Source: Desertivirga arenae (GTDB taxonomy: Bacteria; Bacteroidota; Bacteroidia; Sphingobacteriales; Sphingobacteriaceae). Taken from it: DNA of 64,000 nucleotides. The notes under the pieces are model-generated. The model made no database searches. It was not told where the DNA came from and was given only the letters and a program-made list of their open reading frames with translations. The stretch covers positions 965,332 through 1,029,331 of the forward strand of contig NZ_JAFEWE010000001.1 in assembly GCF_017355785.1 (NCBI RefSeq), given 5' to 3'. Both the position numbers and the translations under genes were made by a program. This document shows positions 56,244-64,000 of this stretch, in pieces; positions within the stretch are counted from its first letter, which is position 1; each line of letters begins with the position of its first letter.

Positions 56244-57479
56244 ATGTCAATACAAAAAATCAAAGTTGCCAATCCGGTTGTAGAACTTGATGGCGATGAA
56301 ATGACCCGTATCATCTGGAAGTTCATCAAAGACAAATTGATCCTTCCTTACCTTGATTTAGATATCAAGTACTACGATTTAGGTATCGAGTACCGCGATG
56401 AGACTAATGACCAGGTTACAGTTGATGCTGCTAACGCGATCAAAGAATATGGTGTTGGTATTAAATGTGCAACTATTACTCCAGACGAAGCACGTGTTGA
56501 AGAGTTTGGTTTAAAACAAATGTGGAAATCTCCGAATGGAACTATTCGTAACATCCTTGATGGTACGGTATTCCGTGAGCCGATCGTTATGAGCAATGTT
56601 CCTCGCCTGGTTCCGAACTGGACTGCTCCTATCTGTATCGGTCGTCACGCTTTTGGTGATCAATACCGTGCTACAGATTTCGTAACAAAAGGAAAAGGTA
56701 AATTAACAGTTACTTTTACCCCAGAAGACGGAGGCGAAGAGCAATCTTACGAAGTATACAACTTTAAAGGTGATGGTGTTGCATTAACGATGTACAATAC
56801 TGACGAGTCAATCAAAGGTTTTGCTCATTCTTGCTTTAACACTGCATTACAAAAAGGATGGCCTTTATATTTATCTACTAAAAATACTATCCTTAAAAAA
56901 TATGATGGTCGTTTCAAGGATATTTTTGAAGAGATCTATCAGGCAGATTACAAAGAAAAATTCGAAGCTGCGGGTATAGTTTACGAACACCGCCTAATTG
57001 ATGATATGGTTGCTTCTGCGCTTAAGTGGAATGGTAATTTTGTTTGGGCTTGTAAAAACTATGATGGAGACGTGCAGTCTGATACAGTTGCTCAAGGTTT
57101 CGGTTCATTAGGTTTAATGACTTCTACATTAGTTACTCCGGATGGAACGGTAATGGAAGCTGAAGCAGCACACGGAACGGTAACACGTCACTACCGCGAA
57201 CACCAGAAAGGACGCCCAACTTCAACAAATCCTATCGCTTCTATCTTCGCATGGACAAGAGGACTTGAATTCCGCGGTAAATTAGACGGCAATCAGGAGC
57301 TTATCGATTTCTGCCACAAATTAGAGGCAGTTTGTATCGAAACTGTAGAAAGCGGTAAAATGACTAAAGACTTGGCTATCTCTATCAAAGCTAAAGTTGA
57401 ACATGGTACAGATTACCTTTATACTGAAGAGTTCTTAGAAGCTATCGACCAGAATTTGAAAGCTAAACTAGGTTACTAA
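56244..57479 (+). CDS. icd: NADP-dependent isocitrate dehydrogenase
   Basis: A 411-residue enzyme of the homodimeric, eukaryote-like type. Landmarks include the start [18 protein letters not shown], the substrate loop [21 protein letters not shown], the metal/substrate region [36 protein letters not shown] and the NADP-binding [16 protein letters not shown]. It converts isocitrate to 2-oxoglutarate with NADPH formation in the citric acid cycle. Codon usage looks more biased than in neighbouring genes, as expected for high expression. A strong terminator follows at 57497-57530. Confidence 0.96.
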   Translation: MSIQKIKVANPVVELDGDEMTRIIWKFIKDKLILPYLDLDIKYYDLGIEYRDETNDQVTVDAANAIKEYGVGIKCATITPDEARVEEFGLKQMWKSPNGTIRNILDGTVFREPIVMSNVPRLVPNWTAPICIGRHAFGDQYRATDFVTKGKGKLTVTFTPEDGGEEQSYEVYNFKGDGVALTMYNTDESIKGFAHSCFNTALQKGWPLYLSTKNTILKKYDGRFKDIFEEIYQADYKEKFEAAGIVYEHRLIDDMVASALKWNGNFVWACKNYDGDVQSDTVAQGFGSLGLMTSTLVTPDGTVMEAEAAHGTVTRHYREHQKGRPTSTNPIASIFAWTRGLEFRGKLDGNQELIDFCHKLEAVCIETVESGKMTKDLAISIKAKVEHGTDYLYTEEFLEAIDQNLKAKLGY

Positions 57480-57496
57480 GATTAGCAATATAATGT

Positions 57497-57530
57497 AAAA
57501 GCCCTGCTGCTCTGCATGCAGGGCTTTTTT
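57497..57530 (+). terminator. Terminator of icd
   Basis: AAAAGCCCTGC and GCAGGGCTTTT form a perfect 11-bp stem with a 10-nt loop, ending in a T run. Confidence 0.9.
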
Positions 57531-57636
57531 ATTTCATCTTACCTATCATCAAATATCAGTGGGCCTCTTTTATTAAAAACCGAAAGCCCTTTCTTTTACT
57601 TTATATACAAAATATCGCTACCAGTCCAAATTTCGT

Positions 57637-58179
57637 ATGAAACTCTTCTCAACCTTTATTTTACTGCTTACTCTATTTTCATGTGGCGACAGAGAACAGA
57701 AGCTCCGTGAAAAAGAATCGGAGCTTAACCAGAAAGAACAGGAACTTTTAGAGCGGGAAAAAGCCCTGGAAGGTAAAGATTTGGGAGATCATACGGACAG
57801 CATTTTAACTGGTCAGGTAAATGCGGCAGCAAACGATTCTATCAGTGGCCTATGGTCTGTAACCATGACATGTATAGAAACTGATTGCGAAGGCTCAGCC
57901 GTAGGAGATATTAAGACAGAACGTTGGGATATTTCCTACAAAAACGGAACTTTACAGGCAGAAGCACAGGTTAATGATAAATTGAAGCGGGTGTACCGGG
58001 GAGCGCAAAATGGAGAAGCGTTCTTACTGTCGGTAAGACCCACAATAAACAGTAATGATACTAAGGCTAAAATGCTGGTACGGTTAAAACCTCTGTCTTA
58101 TCAGGAGATGGAAGGCAGAAGGGAAATATATAGAGAAGGATGCAGGATAATTTATTCTCTTGAACTAGAAAAGCAATAA
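57637..58179 (+). CDS. Lipoprotein with N-terminal coiled coil
   Basis: A 180-residue lipoprotein (signal ILLLTLFSCGDRE, lipid Cys16). Residues about 18-48 are a charged heptad-like coiled coil (KLREKESELNQKEQELLEREK), followed by a linker and a small beta-rich domain (about 70-178) containing Cys78, Cys83 and Cys169. The domain is not recognised. It ends 1 bp before the antiporter start, so it is probably co-transcribed and may associate with cell-envelope functions. Confidence 0.8.
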   Translation: MKLFSTFILLLTLFSCGDREQKLREKESELNQKEQELLEREKALEGKDLGDHTDSILTGQVNAAANDSISGLWSVTMTCIETDCEGSAVGDIKTERWDISYKNGTLQAEAQVNDKLKRVYRGAQNGEAFLLSVRPTINSNDTKAKMLVRLKPLSYQEMEGRREIYREGCRIIYSLELEKQ

Positions 58180-58180
58180 T

Positions 58181-60343
58181 ATGGAACTCCTTCTTCTGAT
58201 CTCTAAGGTGGATTTTACTCTGCCATTGAAAAACCCTGTGGTGATTTTCTCACTGGTGCTTTTCATTATTCTTTTTGCACCCATACTCCTGCAGAAGATA
58301 AAGATTCCTCATATCATCGGGCTGATCATTGCCGGGGTCGTTGTAGGTCCCTATGGTTTAAATTTTCTAAGTCGTGACAGCAGTATTGTGCTTTTTGGAA
58401 CTGTGGGCCTTTTATATATCATGTTTCTCGCCGGATTGGAAATTGATATTTCAGAGTTCAAGAAAAACCGCAAGCAGATTGCCGTATTCGGAATTGCAAC
58501 ATTTCTGCTTCCGCTTAGTATAGGTTGCCTCGCCAGCTATTATATCCTTGGATATAGTTTCTTATCATCACTGCTCCTGGCAAGTATGTTCTCCACACAC
58601 ACGCTGGTTTCTTATCCTATAGCTAGCCGGTATGGAATAGTTCGAAATCGTGCCGTAGCATTAACTGTTGGAGGTACGATGATCACAGATATCCTTGCCT
58701 TACTTATCCTTGCCGCTATTGCTGGTGCAGCCAAAGGAGAAGCAGGAACAGGTTTCTGGGTTCAGCTCAGTGTTTCCTGTGTAGCATTCGTGGCTACAGT
58801 TTTCTTCGTGTTCCCCCCTATAATAAGATGGTTTTTCAAAAACTTCCACGACAGTGTTTCGCAGTACATTTTTGTTCTTGCAATTGTGTTCCTTTCATCA
58901 TTCCTTGCCGAAGTTGCAGGTTTAGAAGCTATTATTGGCGCCTTTTTCTCTGGATTAGTCCTTAATACCTTTGTCCCGCACTCCTCCCCTCTTATGAACC
59001 GGATAGATTTTGTAGGTAATGCGTTATTTATCCCCTTTTTTCTGATTGGCGTAGGAATGCTTGTTAATGTACGGGTGCTAATAACAGGTACGGGAGCACT
59101 GGAGGTAGCAGGCGTTATTGTAGCCGTGGCCTTGATAACTAAATACCTGGCTGCCTATATTACGAGAAAAACGTTTAAACTATCACGGGAGGAAGGAAAT
59201 ATCATTTTTGGTCTGAGTGCTTCTCATGCTGCTGCTACTCTGGCCATTATACTAGTGGGCTATAACATTATTATTGGGGAATCTGAAAATGGACAGCCTA
59301 TAAGGCTTTTGGACGAAGATGTTCTGAATGGAACAATCCTCCTTATATTGGTAAGTTGTGCCGTAAGCTCATTTGTAGTAGAAAAAGCAGCAAGAAAGAT
59401 GGCTGTTAATGAGGAAACATCAACTACAGAAGAAGAGGAAAGTAATGAACGAATACTTCTTTCCCTTGCCCACCCTGAATCTGTTACACAACTTGTAGAC
59501 CTGGCGGTGATGTTAAAGCCGAAACGAAGTGAAGTGCCAATTTACGCCCTTCATGTAGTGAGCGACACTCTTAGCGATGAAAACGCACAAACAGCAGGTA
59601 GGAAAATGCTCGATGCAGCTACTAAATACGCTGCAGCTACAGAAAACGCCATTATTCCCCTTACCCGTTTTGACAGCAACATTAGTAACGGTATTGTCTA
59701 TACGATCAAGGGTCACAATATTAGCGATGTTCTGATTAGCATTCAAAGGACAACCGAGCAACAAAGTTTTTTTGGGGCAGTGGCACAAGAAACTTTACAG
59801 AGAACTTTTGAGACAATTTTCATTTACAGGGCGATACAACCTCTTAATACATTAAAAAGGATTGTTGCTGCCGTTACTCCGTCTGGAGAAGACGAGCCTG
59901 GATTCGAGCATTGGTTACACCGATTGACAATGCTATCTAAAGAAGCAGCACTTCCTATAACCTTCTACACCACTCAGAAAACCAACTTTGCTATCCGCGC
60001 CTACCTGAAAGGTAGACCAGTAGAAGCAGAATTTAAAATCTTTGATAAGTGGGAAGATTTCCTGATTTTTAGTCGAGAGCTAAGAAGGAACGATCTATTT
60101 TTCATAGTCACCTCCCGCAAGGGCAATGTATCCTATAATGAAGTACTAGATAAGCTTCCCTATTATTTAATAAACTACTTCTCAGACTATAGCTTTATCT
60201 TACTTTACCCTAAACAGTTTGGACATGAAATAGACATAGAAGGGATCTCTACAAGTGATTATAAAATTATTGAAGCGCTATCAGAACGTCTTGGTTCTGT
60301 AAATAAGGCAGGTAGTCTTTTCAAACGGTTGTTTCGAAAATAA
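58181..60343 (+). CDS. CPA2-type cation:proton antiporter with C-terminal cytoplasmic USP-like domain
   Basis: A 720-residue membrane protein. The first about 405 residues are a KefB/NhaP-like CPA2 antiporter with about 12-13 helices (IPHIIGLIIAGVVVGPYGLNFL, MFLAGLEIDISEFKKN, TMITDILALLI containing the transport Asp). Residues about 430-715 form a soluble universal-stress-protein-like tandem (ILLSLAHPESVTQLVDLAVML). Likely exchanges Na+ or K+ for protons, with regulation by the cytoplasmic part. It is coupled to the lipoprotein gene 1 bp upstream. Confidence 0.9.
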   Translation: MELLLLISKVDFTLPLKNPVVIFSLVLFIILFAPILLQKIKIPHIIGLIIAGVVVGPYGLNFLSRDSSIVLFGTVGLLYIMFLAGLEIDISEFKKNRKQIAVFGIATFLLPLSIGCLASYYILGYSFLSSLLLASMFSTHTLVSYPIASRYGIVRNRAVALTVGGTMITDILALLILAAIAGAAKGEAGTGFWVQLSVSCVAFVATVFFVFPPIIRWFFKNFHDSVSQYIFVLAIVFLSSFLAEVAGLEAIIGAFFSGLVLNTFVPHSSPLMNRIDFVGNALFIPFFLIGVGMLVNVRVLITGTGALEVAGVIVAVALITKYLAAYITRKTFKLSREEGNIIFGLSASHAAATLAIILVGYNIIIGESENGQPIRLLDEDVLNGTILLILVSCAVSSFVVEKAARKMAVNEETSTTEEEESNERILLSLAHPESVTQLVDLAVMLKPKRSEVPIYALHVVSDTLSDENAQTAGRKMLDAATKYAAATENAIIPLTRFDSNISNGIVYTIKGHNISDVLISIQRTTEQQSFFGAVAQETLQRTFETIFIYRAIQPLNTLKRIVAAVTPSGEDEPGFEHWLHRLTMLSKEAALPITFYTTQKTNFAIRAYLKGRPVEAEFKIFDKWEDFLIFSRELRRNDLFFIVTSRKGNVSYNEVLDKLPYYLINYFSDYSFILLYPKQFGHEIDIEGISTSDYKIIEALSERLGSVNKAGSLFKRLFRK

Positions 60344-60425
60344 TAGAAAATATTATTTCTAATAAAAGCTCGAAGTTTGCAACTTTCCTTTTGAAAAATC
60401 ATCTTACCATAAACCCTAACACTAA

Positions 60426-62819
60426 ATGAGAACTTGTCTTGCCTTGTTTGCTTTTCTGAGTATCTGTCTTTGCACTAAAGCTCAGTTTGTTATAAGTGGC
60501 AATATTACAACCAGCACTGGCAAACCTGCTGAGTTTGCAACTGTTTTATTAAGTAAACGATCTGATTCTACGCTAGTCAAATCTGCTCTCACCACAGCAT
60601 TAGGACGATATACTTTTAACAATATTGCTCCCGGATCATACCTGATCAGGACCTCGCTATTAGGGTTTAAACGGGCAGAACGAGGCATTGAAATCTCAAC
60701 CAAAAATGTTGATGTACCAGAGATCCGTTTAGTGGCAGCAGCAGCATCTCAATTAAAAGAAGTTACAGTAACTGCAAAAAAGCCTTTTTTGGAACAGCGA
60801 CCAGATAAATTGGTGGTGAATGTAGATGCAAGTGCTACCTCTGCAGGTTCGACCGCTTTCGAGGTTCTTCAGAAGGTTCCCGGTCTAATTATCACGAACG
60901 ATAAGCTTACTATCGTCGGCCGCGGCACACCTAATATCCTTATCGATGGACGAAGCTCCCAGTATACCGATATCAATCAGGTGCTAAAAGATTTAAGTGC
61001 AGCTAATATCGATCGAATAGAAGTGATCACGAATCCAGGAGCTAAATATGATGCAGCGGGAGGCGCTGTGATTAATATCATATTGAAAAGGAACGCTAAT
61101 TTGGGGACAAATGGATCTATAGCATTAAGCAGTGGAATAGGTCTTTATGAACGAGGAACATATAACATCGACAGAAACTTTTACAGAGCGAGTCCTTCGA
61201 TCACCCTCAATCACCGGGAAGGCAAAGTAAATGTTTTTGGCAACTACAGCTTCTTTCATAGAAACCTCTATGAATATAGCGAATTCGATCGCATCATTTC
61301 ACCGAACCGTTATGTACAACTAAACTACACTCCTACAGCCTTCAGCAGTCACAACTTCAGGATAGGGACTGACCTTTACGCTGACAAAAAAAATACCTTT
61401 GGAATTATTTTAAGAGGCTTTACTAGAGACGGGGACAGGATGGCAACTAATGCAACCGAGCAATTGTTATCATCGGATAATAGTCATATAAGCAATTTTC
61501 AAACAGAAATTGCAACAGACAACAAAAGGGGAAATTTCTCAGGAAACGTTAATTGGAAACACAGCTTCGATACAATCGGAACGGATCTTAATATTGACCT
61601 GGATTATTCGCACTTCAATAGCTCCAATAACAGTATAATAAGTAACATTTTATCAAATGGAAGCCAGTATGAAAACGAACAACGAGTAAGAAACCCCGTC
61701 AATCTTGGTGTCCTTAAGATTGACTATGTTAAAACCTTTACTAAAGATTCAAAACTGGAAGCAGGTGCAAAAAGTAGTTTAGCTAGTATCGACAATTATC
61801 TTACCTACAGCAGCAATGGCATCTTTGATGAAAATCGGAGTACAGATTTTAAATACAATGAAAATATTAACGCTATTTATTCTTCTTATCAGCAGAAGTT
61901 TGGTAATTGGAACCTTCAGGCAGGGTTGAGAGCAGAACAAACCATAGCGAAAGGTAAAGACGAAGGAGGAACAGTTCTCGACAGGAATTATATTCAGCTA
62001 TTTCCCTCAGTTTTCGTCACCAGAAATATCAATTCTAAAATTGCTTCAGTACTACAGTATAGTCGGAGAGTGAACCGGCCAAGTTTTAATCAGCAAAACC
62101 CTTTCATTGAATACTTAGACTCATTAACTTATACACAGGGAAACCCGAAACTAAGACCTGAAACTGCTGATCAATATAAGCTATCAATCACTTACGATAA
62201 CCAACCTTTCTTCTCGGTAAGTTACAATAAAAAGCAAGATGTAATTTTTGATAATGCGCCAAAGCAGAACGGCAATCTAACCTATACAACTTCTGAGAAT
62301 CTGGCATCTTTTAATAATTTAGCTTTTGAACTTAATTTTCCTCTAAAATTGGGTAAGAAGATTAGTGGTTTCGGTGGAAACCAATTCATCTACAATCATT
62401 ACAAAGCTGACTATTTAGGATCCAAGTTTGATCGTGGAAAGTGGAATTGGCTGGCTTATTGGCAAACCGCTTATAAGCCCACAAAAACGATCAGCTTTGA
62501 AATTTCCGGATATTACATGACTAAGTTCCTCAATGAATTTATTTTGATAAAGAACCTGGGGAGCCTTAATGCCTCTGTTCAAAAAACGTTCTGGGATAAC
62601 AAAGCGCGCTTAAGCTTAAATGTTCAGGACGTTCTGTTTTCAGACAAAGTACGAGGATCTATATTGTATCAGGAAATCAACGTAAATTTTCGTCAGTTCT
62701 ATGAAAGCCGCAATGCGAGGCTAACGTTCAGCTATTCTTTCGGTAACCAGAAATTAAAAGCTGAAAGAAACAGAAAAACAGCTTCGGAAGATGAATCCAG
62801 TCGGGTAAAAAAAGACTAA
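60426..62819 (+). CDS. Outer-membrane beta-barrel family protein (carboxypeptidase-like domain, plug and barrel)
   Basis: A 797-residue protein: signal peptide (about 1-19, LCTKAQF), carboxypeptidase-regulatory-like domain (20-105, VISGNITTSTGKPAEFATV), plug-like domain (about 115-220, RPDKLVVNVDASATSAGSTAFEVLQKVPGLI, ILIDGRSSQY) and a C-terminal barrel of the Bacteroidota type (PF14905-like; ends in FSYSFGNQKLKAE). It is related to TonB-dependent receptors but is not SusC; partners and substrate are unknown. A stop-free remnant follows at 62821. Confidence 0.9.
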   Translation: MRTCLALFAFLSICLCTKAQFVISGNITTSTGKPAEFATVLLSKRSDSTLVKSALTTALGRYTFNNIAPGSYLIRTSLLGFKRAERGIEISTKNVDVPEIRLVAAAASQLKEVTVTAKKPFLEQRPDKLVVNVDASATSAGSTAFEVLQKVPGLIITNDKLTIVGRGTPNILIDGRSSQYTDINQVLKDLSAANIDRIEVITNPGAKYDAAGGAVINIILKRNANLGTNGSIALSSGIGLYERGTYNIDRNFYRASPSITLNHREGKVNVFGNYSFFHRNLYEYSEFDRIISPNRYVQLNYTPTAFSSHNFRIGTDLYADKKNTFGIILRGFTRDGDRMATNATEQLLSSDNSHISNFQTEIATDNKRGNFSGNVNWKHSFDTIGTDLNIDLDYSHFNSSNNSIISNILSNGSQYENEQRVRNPVNLGVLKIDYVKTFTKDSKLEAGAKSSLASIDNYLTYSSNGIFDENRSTDFKYNENINAIYSSYQQKFGNWNLQAGLRAEQTIAKGKDEGGTVLDRNYIQLFPSVFVTRNINSKIASVLQYSRRVNRPSFNQQNPFIEYLDSLTYTQGNPKLRPETADQYKLSITYDNQPFFSVSYNKKQDVIFDNAPKQNGNLTYTTSENLASFNNLAFELNFPLKLGKKISGFGGNQFIYNHYKADYLGSKFDRGKWNWLAYWQTAYKPTKTISFEISGYYMTKFLNEFILIKNLGSLNASVQKTFWDNKARLSLNVQDVLFSDKVRGSILYQEINVNFRQFYESRNARLTFSYSFGNQKLKAERNRKTASEDESSRVKKD

Positions 62820-62820
62820 C

Positions 62821-63012
62821 GGAGATAACTTAGCGAAAATTGGTGTTGCAGAGCACTATTTGTTTAAAAATGATGGAACTTCTAAGTTTAAAATGAACTG
62901 TTATCTCTGGAGGGGTGAAATCTGTCGTGCAGCGGTAGGAACAGGATTTGCATGGCATTTCGATACTTTATCTCAGAGATCTCTTTTTGCCAAGATTGTG
63001 GTCGCGGATTAA
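62821..63012 (+). pseudogene. Possible truncated coding remnant
   Basis: Sixty-four codons are stop-free and read like protein (IGVAEHYLFKNDGTSKF, then CYLWRGEICRAAVGTGFAW), but the frame has a stop immediately upstream and no ATG until codon 26. I do not recognise the family. It could be the tail of a gene lost by deletion next to the rRNA operon, or a chance frame. Confidence 0.3.
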
Positions 63013-63092
63013 CGCTGATAGAAGCGCTAAAACTTGTTGTTCATTCTTGTGAACTCAACAAGGCATAATTAAAAGTAGAAAAAGCCCTAAAA

Positions 63093-63127
63093 CTAAAAAA
63101 GCCCTATCAGTTACCTGAAGGGCTTTT
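63093..63127 (-). terminator. Terminator of the rRNA operon
   Basis: AAAAGCCCT-a-TCAG and CTGA-AGGGCTTTT pair around a 4-nt loop (one bulged base) 9-10 bp past the 5S gene, with a T run on the minus strand. A second AAAGCCCT copy lies just beyond, at 63081. Confidence 0.85.
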
Positions 63128-63136
63128 GTTTAAAAG

Positions 63137-63248
<112 letters not shown>

Positions 63249-63329
63249 ATCATTTAAGGTGAAAGCTTTTCGCTTTTACCTAAGACATATATTGAAAGAA
63301 GTAATTTAGAAAACAACAGTTTTAATCTG

Positions 63330-64000
<671 letters not shown>

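Larger units (their letters stand above)
62820..63136. other. Gap between the outer-membrane protein gene and the rRNA operon
   Basis: The 317-bp stretch holds the possible coding remnant (62821-63012), about 80 bp without evident features, and the rRNA terminator (63093-63127). No tRNA gene is seen. Confidence 0.5.

Overview
The window looks like chromosome from a Bacteroidota of the Sphingobacteriaceae type (Pedobacter and relatives). The signs are three SusC/SusD pairs, Reg_prop/Y_Y_Y sensor architecture, lipoprotein signals ending in Cys-Lys/Asp, TTG...TAnnTTTG-type promoters, few Shine-Dalgarno sequences, and an rRNA operon edge of matching type. This placement rests on gene content only.

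Positions 1 to about 44 kb form a large uronate-polysaccharide utilisation locus. On the minus strand 1.2-8.8 kb is an exo-acting operon: two GH2 enzymes, GH88 and an alginate-lyase-superfamily lyase; a GH28 lipoprotein runs off the left edge. A divergent plus-strand block (9.4-16.9 kb) holds SusC, SusD, a DUF5009/NagX-like membrane protein and GH18. A second minus-strand operon (30.3-18.1 kb) holds two tandem SusC/SusD pairs and GH3, followed by a PL5-like lyase. A third (37.5-32.9 kb) holds an apparently inactive serine-hydrolase homologue, a PL14/PL20-like lipoprotein lyase, an outer-membrane barrel of unknown function and a PL6 lyase. The combination of lyases with GH88 points to a polymer rich in glucuronic or other uronic acid: lyases cut it, SusCD imports oligomers, GH88 removes the unsaturated end and GH2/GH3 trim the rest.

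The most unusual feature is regulatory. Two membrane sensors, one 7TM-DISM (32792-30870) and one Reg_prop beta-propeller/Y_Y_Y protein (41049-37777), end in the same coiled coil plus zinc-ribbon/HTH module related to the N-terminal part of IS1595-family transposases. They have no histidine kinase, receiver or AraC domain. Several PUL operons, and the propeller regulator itself, carry a shared upstream sequence (core AARCGTATYR with a second block downstream), which I propose as the operator.

From 44.4 kb rightward the content is mostly ordinary: an OFA-type MFS transporter, a CHASE3-PAS-HisKA protein lacking an ATPase domain, a porin with an unusual RBS hairpin, lone CheB, dGTPase, GtrA, TcdA, a TatD-like hydrolase, DnaX, an acidic protein, isocitrate dehydrogenase, a lipoprotein, a CPA2 antiporter and an outer-membrane barrel receptor. 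The window ends in the 5S gene and the 3' part of a 23S gene, both on the minus strand.
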